A stretch of DNA of 64,000 bases from Nocardia wallacei (lineage in GTDB: Bacteria > Actinomycetota > Actinomycetes > Mycobacteriales > Mycobacteriaceae), in the NCBI RefSeq assembly GCF_029868745.1, contig NZ_JARWOP010000358.1:1-64000 (forward strand), given 5' to 3'. A program made the translations under genes and the position numbers. The notes under the pieces were generated by a model. That model had not been told where the DNA came from and did not search any database. It saw only the letters and a list, made by a program, of their open reading frames with translations. Positions 17,596-26,355 of the stretch are shown piece by piece. The first letter of the stretch is position 1. Every line of letters begins with the position of its first letter.

Positions 17596-18285
17596 TCACC
17601 CCGCCGGTACGGCGTCGGTGTGCGCCGCGGCGGCGCGGGCGCGGGCGTAGCCGATGACCTCCTCCGCGTAGGCCCGTGCCTCTGCCTCCGTGAAACACCG
17701 GCGCAAATCCTCGCATTCGGCGTCCAGTCGCGCGCCGGGACCCCGCTCGGCGAGCAGGACGACCGTCGCCTCCCGGTACCGGCTGCCCGCGACGGGCCGG
17801 GCCGACAACTCGTCGAGATAGCTCTCCGGCTCCAGCAGCCGCAGTGCCCGGCGCGCGTAGGCGTGGACCCGACGCGGCAGTTCGGCGCGGACGGCCTCGA
17901 TATCGGCTTGCAGCACATGCTGACCCGGTTGGTCCGCGTCCAGTCGCAGCGACCACATCGTGGTCAGCTCCGCCGGCACCGTCTCCGCGCCGAGCAGGCC
18001 GGGACCGCTCGCCTCCGCGAGCGGGACGGACGGCAACCCGAGCCGTGCGTTGCGCCAAGCGCAGAACTCCCACCACGCGATCGGCGTCGCGCTCGACTCC
18101 AGCCCGAACGCGATCACCTGCCGCCCGCCGGTCCACGTCCGCGAGACCCGGGTACGGCCCACCGTCGCGACTCCGCCGGGCTCGACCCGCACCCACCTCG
18201 GCTCGGCGCCTTCGAACCCATACGGCTGCAGCAACTTCCCCATCTCACGCAGCAAGCGGCGTACCGCCGTATCGGATCTCACCAT
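17596..18285 (-). CDS. DUF4304-like hypothetical protein
   Basis: 229 residues from ATG 18285. The N-terminus (LLREMGKLLQPYGFEG, then RWVRVEPG) matches the usual opening of DUF4304-type proteins: a helix ending in GF, followed by strands. The middle carries many Trp residues and the C-terminal third is helical and Ala/Arg-rich. No signal peptide or membrane segment. Function unknown; the family assignment is by eye and moderate. Confidence 0.7.
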   Translation of the reverse strand: MVRSDTAVRRLLREMGKLLQPYGFEGAEPRWVRVEPGGVATVGRTRVSRTWTGGRQVIAFGLESSATPIAWWEFCAWRNARLGLPSVPLAEASGPGLLGAETVPAELTTMWSLRLDADQPGQHVLQADIEAVRAELPRRVHAYARRALRLLEPESYLDELSARPVAGSRYREATVVLLAERGPGARLDAECEDLRRCFTEAEARAYAEEVIGYARARAAAAHTDAVPAG

Positions 18286-18405
18286 GACCGCAGCCTAACC
18301 ACGACCACCGACAACCCGGCGGCTGTCCGGTCCCGCACCGTGTCGGATCGTGTCGCCGCGGGTTCCCGTGGGTACGCTCGCGCGGAACCCGCGAAAGGAG
18401 CGTGC

Positions 18406-19200
18406 ATGGGCGTCGTCAGCACCGCCGACCGTTCGGCACAGATCGCGTTTCCGCTGCCGCCGTGCCCGGACGAGAGCCGGGCCTTCCACGAACAGTGGCC
18501 GGTACGGCTGGGCGACACCGATGGCGACGAGCGGCTGCGGCTCGATGCGGTGGCTCGGTATCTCCAGGACATCGGATACGACCATCTGCAGGTGGTCGAG
18601 GAGGGTGACCTGCATCCGGGCTGGATCGTGCGCCGCACCGTGATCGACGTGCTGCGGCCGATCGAGTTCGGCGACCACGTGCACCTGCGCCGGTGGCCGT
18701 CGGCGTTGTCGAATCGCTGGTGCAACATGCGGATTCAAGTGCGCAGCGAGAACGGCGGGCTGATCGAGGCCGAGATGTTCCTCATTCACGTGGACATCGA
18801 GGGCGCGCGTCCGGCCCGGATGAGCGACCGCTTCATGGCGCCGATGCTCGCGGCGACCACCGAGCACCGGTTGCGGTGGCGCGCCGCGCTGCGCGAAGGG
18901 ACCGGCGTCGACGCCGAGGTGTGGCCGTTTCCGTTGCGCGTCACCGATGTCGACCGCTACGGGCACGTCAACAATGCCGTGCACTGGGAAGCGGTCGAGG
19001 AGGCGCTGGCGCGGTTCCCCGGCATCGGCGCGGTGGCGCACCGGGTGATCGTCGAGCACGCCGGCGCCGTGATGGCCGGTGACGATGTCTCGATTCGCGC
19101 CTGGCGCGATGACTCGGCACTGCATGTGCAACTCGAAGTCGACGGCAGCGCACGGACATTGGCGCGCGTCGAACCCCTGGATCAGGGCAGCAGGGCGTAG
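18406..19200 (+). CDS. Acyl-ACP thioesterase family protein
   Basis: 264 residues. The start at ATG 18406 is set by the ribosome binding site AAAGGAG seven bases upstream. It is a tandem hotdog-fold thioesterase. The first repeat opens with RLGDTDGDERLRLDAVARY and the second with RVTDVDRYGHVNNAVHWEAV, whose HVNN is the typical catalytic stretch. Enzymes of this family release fatty acids from acyl carrier protein. The 3' end overlaps the convergent small gene by 19 bases. Confidence 0.9.
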   Translation: MGVVSTADRSAQIAFPLPPCPDESRAFHEQWPVRLGDTDGDERLRLDAVARYLQDIGYDHLQVVEEGDLHPGWIVRRTVIDVLRPIEFGDHVHLRRWPSALSNRWCNMRIQVRSENGGLIEAEMFLIHVDIEGARPARMSDRFMAPMLAATTEHRLRWRAALREGTGVDAEVWPFPLRVTDVDRYGHVNNAVHWEAVEEALARFPGIGAVAHRVIVEHAGAVMAGDDVSIRAWRDDSALHVQLEVDGSARTLARVEPLDQGSRA

Positions 19201-19520
19201 ACCCGCACGACGAAGCCGGTTTCCGGCGCGCCGGACGGGTGGGCGATGTAGAAACCGCGGCGCGACAACGACTGCCGCTCACGCGGAATGGGCGTCCGCG
19301 ACCCGGAGACGATGTTCGACAGGACGGGCTGGTCGTAATTCGCCCGGACATCCGCCAGCACACTGAATCTGATCGCCGCGGTGTCGGGTTCGGTCCGCCA
19401 CACCAGTTCTCGCGCCCCGTCGGGCACCTCGGCGAGCGAGAAGTTCACGCTCGATCGGCCCTTCTGCCCGGAGCGGGGCTGGCTATCCGACCGAACCTCG
19501 GCGACCACGACCTCAGCCAT
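19182..19520 (-). CDS. Small hypothetical protein
   Basis: 112 residues from ATG 19520, with a good ribosome binding site (GAGGAGA about eight bases upstream). The sequence looks strand-rich: short hydrophobic strands such as MAEVVVAEVRS and a closing ETGFVVRVYALLP. No signal peptide, cysteines or known motif. It converges on the thioesterase gene and overlaps its end by 19 bases. Function unknown. Confidence 0.65.
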   Translation of the reverse strand: MAEVVVAEVRSDSQPRSGQKGRSSVNFSLAEVPDGARELVWRTEPDTAAIRFSVLADVRANYDQPVLSNIVSGSRTPIPRERQSLSRRGFYIAHPSGAPETGFVVRVYALLP

Positions 19521-19628
19521 CCCTAAGTCTCCTCATGTATTGCCGACCGATCAGCGTCCCGACTCTACCAATGCGGGCGTCGCGGGACCGGCTTCCGCGC
19601 GCCGTGGCGCGAGACGGCAACCGCGAGT

Positions 19629-22562
19629 TCAGGCTTGCGGCCGGATCCGTTCACTGGCCGCCAGCACCGCCAGTTCGGCGCGGGAGGAGACGCCGAACTT
19701 GGTGTACAGGCGCGTGAGGTGCGCTTCGACCGTCTTCTCGCTGACGTAGAGCTCCTGGGAGATCTGCCGGTTCGTCCGGCCGAGGACCACCCGGTCGACG
19801 ATCTCGGATTGCCGATCGGTGAGCCCGCCCAGGCGTGTCGCCGCCCCGCCGGACCGGACCGGGTCGTGCTCCCCCAGCCGCCGCAACCCCGAGCGCGCCT
19901 GTTCGGCGAGCCGTCCGGCCCCGCACAGTTCGGCCGCCGCCAGCGCGCTGTCGAATTCCCTTCGCGCCGAAGCGAAATCGTCGAGATCGGCGAGGACATG
20001 GCCGAACAGCACGCGCGAGCGAGCCGCGTCCACGGGCGTCCGCGCCGCCTCATAGGCCAGCACCGCCTGCTCCGCGCTGGCCGCGGCCGCCCGGGTCTCC
20101 TCGCGCACCGACTGCACGCGCGCACGGCAGTACCGGGCATCGCCGAGGCGCATGTGCATGGCGGGCATGGCCGCGACGATCTCCTCGACGTGCCGGGTGG
20201 TCCGCTCGGCGGCCTCCACCCGGCCCAGCGCCAATTCGGCATCGACGAGGAACCGGTAGAAGTAGGGCATGGTGGTCGGGAAGATCGCGTCGAGCAACTC
20301 CCCGCCCGCGACCCTGATCAATTCCTGCCGCCCCTGCCGGTGGCGGCCCGCCTCGATGAGCGCGCAACCGTAGACCAGCGGGGCGTGCCAGGCGAACAGC
20401 GCGCTCGGCGCCCGCGCGTTGACCCGCATGGCGAGCGCGCCGGAGGCCAGCGCATCGGTGGTGCGGCCCAGCAGCATCAGCAGCCAGCACCGGGTGGCTT
20501 CGGTGAGCGCGACGATCGGTGAATTGTCCAGCAGCAGGGCGGTTTCCACGGCGGTCGCCGCCGCCGACAGTCCGCTCTCGAGCCGTCCCTGCATCAACAG
20601 CGCCAGCGCCTGCAGATGCTGGAGTTCGACCAGGTGCCGTCCGTGCCCGGTGTCGCGGCACAGCCGGATGCCCCGTTCCGAGTGCGCCACAGCGTTTTTC
20701 CAGCGTTCGAGCGATACCTCGGTGTAGACGACATCGGTGAGCCCGTCGAGCAGCGCGGGCGCGACCTCGGCGTCGGTCAGCCCGTCCAGCGCCGAGGTCG
20801 CCTCGTCCAGGTAGGACAGGCCGTCCACCAGCGACTGCCCGCAGTGCATCGTGCTCATGTACGCGCTCGCCGCCGTCGCCACCAGGTACAGGCGCCGGTC
20901 GCCGCGTACCCCCGCGCTGCGCTGCACCGCCATGGTGACCGCGGCGGCCCCCTGCCAATCGCGCATCATCAGATGGTTCTTGGCCAGTTCGAGGCGCAGT
21001 CCGGCGGCCTCGAGACTGCCGGGCGCGGTGAGCGACAAGGCGGCGGTGAGCAGTCGTCGTCCCTCGGCGGCGTTGCCGAGTCCCTGCTCGGTCAGGGCGA
21101 TGCGGGCCATGACGGCCACCCGGTCGGTGCGTTCGCCGATCGGGAGCAGCGCCAGCGCCTCGCGTAGCACGGTGCTGCATTCGCCGAGGTGACCGGTCAC
21201 GCTCAGCGCGTCGGCGAGCGCCGTCGACAGCGACAGCCGCCGATGCGCCGCCGCGTCGTCGGGCAGCAGGCGCAGGGCCGCGCGGAACCACCGTGCCGCC
21301 GCGGCCGGGGCGCGCGGCGCGGCGGACACTCCCGCTTCGGTCAGCAGGTCGATCGCCTGCTCGTCACCGACCTCGGCGCAGTACTCGACATGATGCGCGC
21401 GCACCGACAGCGCCGCACCCCGGCGAGCCAGCGCCGCCGCGGCCCGGCGATGCGCGCGCCGCCGCCAGCCGTATCCGGCGCGCTGATAGACGGCCAGCCG
21501 CACGATGGGGTGGCGGAAGCCGAGACGGCCGGGCGCCCGCGTCTCCTGAACCAGTCCCGAGTGGACCAATTCATCTACCGCACTGCGTGATTCGGCGTCC
21601 GGCAGCTCGGCGACCGCGACGGCGAGCTCCATATCGAACACGCCGCCGGTGACGGCGGCGGCCCGCAGCAGCAGCCGCGCGGGCGGCGTCAGCGCCCGCA
21701 CCTCCTGCTCCAACGCCGCGGCGATGGCGGGCGGCACCCCCGACTCGTCGGGGGTGAGCAGACCGGGTGCGGCGGACGTACCGGACCGGAGCCGAGCGCG
21801 GGCGAGTTCCTGGAGGTAGAAGGGATTGCCGCCGCATTCGGCATGCAGTTCGGCCAGTTCCGTGCGGGTCAGGCGGGATTCCGGGAGCAGTTCGGCAGCC
21901 TCCGCCACGGTCAGCGGTCCGAGTTCGAGCGGGGTGAGCGTCCCGTCGTACACGGCGGGCGCGAGCACCGAGGCGTACGCGTCCGGCAGTTGCCGGGCCC
22001 GATGGGCGAGCGCCAGAGCCAATCGCGGCACCCGGTGCCGCAGCAGGTAGGCGATGAACTCCACCGAGGCGTGGTCGGCCCAGTGCACATCGTCCAGCAC
22101 GAGTAGGACCGGACGCCGGGACGTCAACTGCCGCAATGCGATACGGAGCGCGCGATGGCAGCGGTGCCGCTCGATCTGCAACGGCGTCGCCAGCGGGGAG
22201 GCCCATCGGGCCAGTGCCGGCAGCAGGCGCGCCAGCTCCGCCAGCGCGTCCGTGCCGAGGGTGGACAGTTCGTCGGGGCGTAACGCGCCCAGGGGTTGGT
22301 CGAGCGCGTCGATCACGACCCCGAAGGGGATCTCGCGCTCCAATTCGGTACCGCGCCCGCCGATCACCCGGAAGCCGAGGGTTTCGGCGCGCAGCACCGC
22401 CTCCCGTAGTAGCCGGGTCTTGCCGATGCCGGGTTCGCCGACCACCGAGATCGCCGCGAACGCCCCGGTCCGCACGGTCGTCAAACCCGACTCCAGCACG
22501 CGCAGTGGCGCTACGCGCCCTACCAGTGGCCGGATACCTCGTCCCGGTGATGCCACCGACAC
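19629..22562 (-). CDS. LuxR-family ATPase regulator (LAL type)
   Basis: 977 residues. GTG 22562 follows GGAGG by four bases; GTG 22556 is an alternative with better spacing. It has an AAA-type domain with Walker A GEPGIGKTR (about residues 42-50) and Walker B VLLVLDDVHWADH (about 154-166), a long TPR-like helical middle, and a C-terminal LuxR helix-turn-helix (LTDRQSEIVDRVVLGRTNR, then VSEKTVEAHL). It is transcribed divergently from the type III polyketide synthase gene across a 237-base gap, so it is the probable pathway regulator of that cluster. Confidence 0.93.
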   Translation of the reverse strand: MSVASPGRGIRPLVGRVAPLRVLESGLTTVRTGAFAAISVVGEPGIGKTRLLREAVLRAETLGFRVIGGRGTELEREIPFGVVIDALDQPLGALRPDELSTLGTDALAELARLLPALARWASPLATPLQIERHRCHRALRIALRQLTSRRPVLLVLDDVHWADHASVEFIAYLLRHRVPRLALALAHRARQLPDAYASVLAPAVYDGTLTPLELGPLTVAEAAELLPESRLTRTELAELHAECGGNPFYLQELARARLRSGTSAAPGLLTPDESGVPPAIAAALEQEVRALTPPARLLLRAAAVTGGVFDMELAVAVAELPDAESRSAVDELVHSGLVQETRAPGRLGFRHPIVRLAVYQRAGYGWRRRAHRRAAAALARRGAALSVRAHHVEYCAEVGDEQAIDLLTEAGVSAAPRAPAAAARWFRAALRLLPDDAAAHRRLSLSTALADALSVTGHLGECSTVLREALALLPIGERTDRVAVMARIALTEQGLGNAAEGRRLLTAALSLTAPGSLEAAGLRLELAKNHLMMRDWQGAAAVTMAVQRSAGVRGDRRLYLVATAASAYMSTMHCGQSLVDGLSYLDEATSALDGLTDAEVAPALLDGLTDVVYTEVSLERWKNAVAHSERGIRLCRDTGHGRHLVELQHLQALALLMQGRLESGLSAAATAVETALLLDNSPIVALTEATRCWLLMLLGRTTDALASGALAMRVNARAPSALFAWHAPLVYGCALIEAGRHRQGRQELIRVAGGELLDAIFPTTMPYFYRFLVDAELALGRVEAAERTTRHVEEIVAAMPAMHMRLGDARYCRARVQSVREETRAAAASAEQAVLAYEAARTPVDAARSRVLFGHVLADLDDFASARREFDSALAAAELCGAGRLAEQARSGLRRLGEHDPVRSGGAATRLGGLTDRQSEIVDRVVLGRTNRQISQELYVSEKTVEAHLTRLYTKFGVSSRAELAVLAASERIRPQA

Positions 22563-22799
22563 GTCACCTCCAGGTGATCGCGAGCCCGGCAGTCGAATCT
22601 TCCGGGCGTTGCTGCGTGGATACTAGCCAGCCGCGGAGCCGTTGTCGCAGCGAGTTGTTCGCGGCGCCGGGACGGGGCGAGATGTAGGGATATCCCTACT
22701 GTCGCCCGCGCGGCGGACGTCCGATTCTGAGTGCGCGCCGCCCCCGCTCGCTGTCGCGGTACGGGAGCCGAGCGCAGAGAGATTGGACAGAACGGACCC
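22563..22799. promoter_or_regulatory. Divergent promoter region between LAL regulator and polyketide synthase cluster
   Basis: 237 bases with no gene, between divergent starts. Both promoters must lie here. A short near-palindromic stretch, ATGTAGGGATATCCCTAC, sits at about 22681-22698; its core TAGGGATATCCCTA (22684-22697) is a perfect inverted repeat and a candidate regulator site. Confidence 0.55.
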
Positions 22800-23966
22800 G
22801 TGAACTCACCCGCGTCAGCTCCCAGAATGTCGGTTCCGGTGGTGGCGGTGCCGCCGCACGAGGTCACCCACGACGCCTTGGTCGCCGCCGTCCGTCAGCG
22901 GTACGAGGGGGTATTCCCCGCGGACAGCGCCCGGGCGGCGGCAGTACGGCGCGCGCTGGGGATGGCCGAGCGGCTCGCGATCGAAACCCATCCGCTGCAC
23001 CTGCCGATCGATGAGATCGTCGCCGACCGCGGCCTCGCCGCGCGCAACCGGGCGGCGTGGGAGGCGTTGCATGCCTATGCGATTCCGGCCGCGCGCGCCG
23101 CACTGCGGTCGGTGGGACGGACCGGCGCCGACGTGGACGTGGTGATCCTGGAGACATCCACCCTGATCGCGATGCCGTCGCCGGTGAGCGCGGTGGCCCA
23201 GGCGCTGCGATTGCGCCCGGACTGCGCGGCGATGCCGGTGTTCGGCATGGGCTGCCGGGGCGGTGCACACGCCGTCACGATGGCGGCCACGTGGTTGCGC
23301 GCCCACCCCGGCGATACGGTCCTGATCGTCACCGCCGATTTCGCGGCGCCGCATTTCCACCTCGAAACCGGTGTGGACGAGGCCGGTTTGGTGGGCAGCA
23401 TCGTGTCCAGCACGCTGTTCTCCGACGCCGCCGCGGCGGCCGTCGTGTCCCGTTCGCTCGCGACGGGCTTCGAAATAGCCGACGTCACGCGGTACGAGGT
23501 ACCCGGCACGGCGGATGCGATCGCCTGGACCGCCACCGACGAGGGGCTGCGCTTCCGCCTTACGACCGATGCGGTGCGTTCGATCCCCGCGCTCGGGCCG
23601 GCGCTGCGCGGCCTGCTCGAGCGGCAGGGCTGGGACGCAACGGATCTCGGGATCTGTGCGCTGCACTCGGGCGGGAACTCCATCATCCGCGATGCCGCGG
23701 CGGCGCTCGGCCTGAGCGCGCACCAGGTCGCGCCCGCGTGGCTGTCGCTGCGCCGCGGCAATCTCATGTCCTCGGCGGTGCTCGACGCGCTGGCCCTGAT
23801 CGCCGCCCGGCCCGAGCTGCGCCCCGCGTGGGGTGCGCCGGTGCTCGGCGCGGGGTTCGGTCCGGGCTTCGGCATGGACGCCTTCGTCGGACGCGCGCTG
23901 CTGCCCGGTGCGGCGAGCGCGGCGGAACACCCGGACGCACACCGTAACGAGGCCGTGGTCGGCTGA
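22800..23966 (+). CDS. Type III polyketide synthase (chalcone/stilbene synthase family)
   Basis: 388 residues from GTG 22800; ATG 22827 is an alternative. The thiolase-fold catalytic triad is visible: Cys152 in MGCRGGAH, His289 in ALHSGGN and Asn321 in RRGNLMSSAV. Length and spacing match the family (350-400 residues). These homodimers extend an acyl-CoA with malonyl-CoA and cyclise the chain to pyrones, resorcinols or resorcylic acids. The next two genes (decarboxylase-like amidohydrolase and transporter) follow at 33 and 10 bases, forming a compact biosynthetic operon. The starter unit cannot be read from the sequence. Confidence 0.93.
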   Translation: MNSPASAPRMSVPVVAVPPHEVTHDALVAAVRQRYEGVFPADSARAAAVRRALGMAERLAIETHPLHLPIDEIVADRGLAARNRAAWEALHAYAIPAARAALRSVGRTGADVDVVILETSTLIAMPSPVSAVAQALRLRPDCAAMPVFGMGCRGGAHAVTMAATWLRAHPGDTVLIVTADFAAPHFHLETGVDEAGLVGSIVSSTLFSDAAAAAVVSRSLATGFEIADVTRYEVPGTADAIAWTATDEGLRFRLTTDAVRSIPALGPALRGLLERQGWDATDLGICALHSGGNSIIRDAAAALGLSAHQVAPAWLSLRRGNLMSSAVLDALALIAARPELRPAWGAPVLGAGFGPGFGMDAFVGRALLPGAASAAEHPDAHRNEAVVG

Positions 23967-23999
23967 CCGCGCGGCCGGATCGGAACAGAAAGGACAGCG

Positions 24000-25064
24000 A
24001 TGCCGTCGTCGCCCGAACCGGGGTCACCCGGCCGGATCATTACCATCGAGGAGCACATGCTCCCGGACTTCCTCGCCGAGTATCTGAGCGGGGCGCGCGC
24101 CAATCTGGATGCCGCGTACTGGACGCGGGCGGAGGCGAAACTACGCGATGTCGGCGCGGAACGGCTGGCCGACATGGATTCCCACGGCGTGACGATGCAG
24201 GTGCTCTCCCCCACCGCGCCCGGGATCCAGATCGAGCCCGACGCCGCCAAGGCCACCCTGCTCGCCGCGCGCACCAACGACCTGATCGCCGCGGCGGTGG
24301 CCGCCGCGCCCGATCGCTTCGCCGGATTCGCCACCGTGGCGCTCCAGGATCCCGCGGCGGCGGTGCGCGAGATACGCCGGGCCGTGCTCGAACTCGGCAT
24401 GGTCGGCGTGCTGGTCAACGGTCACACCTGCGGGTCCTACCTGGACGATCCGCGGTATGAGGATGTCCTGGCGACCGTGGCCGAACTGGGCGTTCCGCTG
24501 TATCTGCACCCGGCGAACTCGCCCGGCGGCGCCGCGTGGTCGGAAGGGCATCCGCAGTTGCGCGGGCCGCTGTTCGGGTGGGGTGTGGAGACCGCGGCGC
24601 ATTTCCTGCGGCTGCTGTTCGCCGGCGTCTTCGATCGCACGCCGACCGACGGATTGACCGTGATCCTCGGGCACGCGGGCGAGGGCCTGCTCGCCGCGCC
24701 GTCCCGATTGGATTCGCGGTGGCGGGTGGCGAATGCCGAGCGGCACGGATATCGCCTGCGGCACTTGCCCTCACACTATCTGCGCGGCAACCTGTTCGTG
24801 ACGACCTCCGGAGTGACCGATCCGCTGGCGTTCTGGGCGGCGGTCGAGGCGGTCGGGCCGAGCCGGGTCGGGTTCGCGCAGGACTATCCGATGGAGGAGA
24901 TGGGCCCGCAGTCGGCCGCTCTGCGGAACCGGTGGCGGGTCGAGAGCCTCGGCGTCGCCGCCGACGACGAGTTGGTCGAGGCCGTCGCGTGGCGCAATGT
25001 CAGCCGATTGCTCGGCCTGTCGCTGGACGCGAACGGTCAACGCCCGCAACCGGTCCCGCACTGA
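24000..25064 (+). CDS. Amidohydrolase-2 family protein, resorcylate-decarboxylase-like
   Basis: 354 residues from ATG 24000 (AAAGGA about seven bases upstream). It is a TIM-barrel amidohydrolase with the metal-binding pattern of gamma-resorcylate and related decarboxylases: Glu17-x-His19 in IEEHMLP, a second His in LYLHPANSP, HAGEGLL followed by a basic stretch, and Asp in AQDYPMEEM. Enzymes of this group remove CO2 from dihydroxybenzoates. Directly downstream of a type III polyketide synthase, a fitting role is decarboxylation of a resorcylic-acid product (inference). A hydrolase on another cyclic substrate is possible. Confidence 0.87.
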   Translation: MPSSPEPGSPGRIITIEEHMLPDFLAEYLSGARANLDAAYWTRAEAKLRDVGAERLADMDSHGVTMQVLSPTAPGIQIEPDAAKATLLAARTNDLIAAAVAAAPDRFAGFATVALQDPAAAVREIRRAVLELGMVGVLVNGHTCGSYLDDPRYEDVLATVAELGVPLYLHPANSPGGAAWSEGHPQLRGPLFGWGVETAAHFLRLLFAGVFDRTPTDGLTVILGHAGEGLLAAPSRLDSRWRVANAERHGYRLRHLPSHYLRGNLFVTTSGVTDPLAFWAAVEAVGPSRVGFAQDYPMEEMGPQSAALRNRWRVESLGVAADDELVEAVAWRNVSRLLGLSLDANGQRPQPVPH

Positions 25065-25074
25065 AAGCGGCACG

Positions 25075-26337
25075 GTGACCGGCAGCACGCACGACACGGC
25101 GGCGTCCCCGGCGCGCGGCCATTCCGGCGCACCCCCGTGGGCGCCGCTCGCGATCGCCATGGCCGCCGCCGGTTTCAGCCTCCGGCCGCCTATCACCGCC
25201 ATGGGCGCGGCACTCGGATTCGTCCCGGAGAGTGCGGAATTCGATCCCACGATCCTCGGCTGGGTCGTCACCGTGCCACTATGGTGCTACGCGGTAGGCG
25301 GCGCACTGACCCCCCGATTGGCGGCCCGCTGGGGCGCGGCGCGCACCGCCACCGCCGCCCTCGCCGTCATGACCGCCGGACAAGCGGTCCGAGTCACGGG
25401 CGGCGCGGCAACACTGCTGGCAGGCACCACCGTCACGGCACTGGCCACCGCGGTCCTCGCGACCCTCCTCCCCGTCCTCGCGGCACGCTCCGGCAACCGA
25501 ATGTCCAGGCTCACCGCAATCTACGCCCCCGCCATCGGAATAGGCAGCGCCGCAGGCGCTTTCGCCACCGCCCCACTGAGCGCCGCATCCTCATGGCGCT
25601 GGGGCCTCGCCCTCTGGGCCCCACTGTGCGCGCTCGCTCTGGCCTTCTGGCTGTGTGCGCGATGGCAGCCGGACGATGCAGGTGCTGACGCCTACGCGCG
25701 GACACCGGCCGTGGTCGACACCTCGGCGGGCGCGGGTGCGCGGGGCGGTGGCGGTGTACTTGTGCTGTGGGGGCCGGGGGGCAGGCTGGCGTGGGCGATG
25801 GCGCTCTTGTTCGGGGCTTGGGCCGTGGGAGCGTTCGCGGTGATGAGTTGGCTGCCTTCGATCTATCGCGACGCCGGTGTGGAGGGGACTTGGGCGGGGG
25901 TGTTGCTCGGGCTCGCGGCCGCTGCGGGCATTCCGGTCGCCGTGGTCCTGCCCGGCTGGGTGCGGCGGGTCCGGGGTGGGCCGGGGCGGGACATGCCGAT
26001 TCTCGTCGTCACCGCGCTTCCGGCCGCGGGCCTGCTCGGGCTGTGGTGGGCGCCCACCGTCGCGCCCTGGCTGTGGGCGATCGGGTTGGGCGGCCTCTCG
26101 CTGATACTGACGCTGATACCGCTCAGCGCACCCGGACCGCGACCCGCCACCGCGCTGTCCGCGGTCACGCACGGCGTGGGGTACGCGGTGGCGGGTGGCG
26201 GCGTCGCCCTGCTGAGCATGCTGCGCGTGCACCTGGACGACTGGGCGCCGATCCTCTGGATATTGCTGGCGGCGTGCGTGATTCAGGCCGTCGCCGGGGC
26301 GACCGCGCTCAGGAGCGGGCCGCCCGGGATCCGATGA
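25075..26337 (+). CDS. MFS transporter, CynX/NimT-like
   Basis: 420 residues from GTG 25075, ten bases after the previous stop. About twelve hydrophobic segments are visible. The opening SLRPPITAMGA and the later WVVTVPLWCYAVGGAL match the cyanate-permease-like branch of the major facilitator superfamily. A long Gly/Ala cytoplasmic loop divides the two halves at about residues 195-225. In this operon it probably exports the polyketide product or a related aromatic acid. Base composition becomes visibly more variable in the middle of the gene. Confidence 0.88.
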   Translation: MTGSTHDTAASPARGHSGAPPWAPLAIAMAAAGFSLRPPITAMGAALGFVPESAEFDPTILGWVVTVPLWCYAVGGALTPRLAARWGAARTATAALAVMTAGQAVRVTGGAATLLAGTTVTALATAVLATLLPVLAARSGNRMSRLTAIYAPAIGIGSAAGAFATAPLSAASSWRWGLALWAPLCALALAFWLCARWQPDDAGADAYARTPAVVDTSAGAGARGGGGVLVLWGPGGRLAWAMALLFGAWAVGAFAVMSWLPSIYRDAGVEGTWAGVLLGLAAAAGIPVAVVLPGWVRRVRGGPGRDMPILVVTALPAAGLLGLWWAPTVAPWLWAIGLGGLSLILTLIPLSAPGPRPATALSAVTHGVGYAVAGGGVALLSMLRVHLDDWAPILWILLAACVIQAVAGATALRSGPPGIR

Positions 26338-26355
26338 AGGACCGCCGGACCCGGG

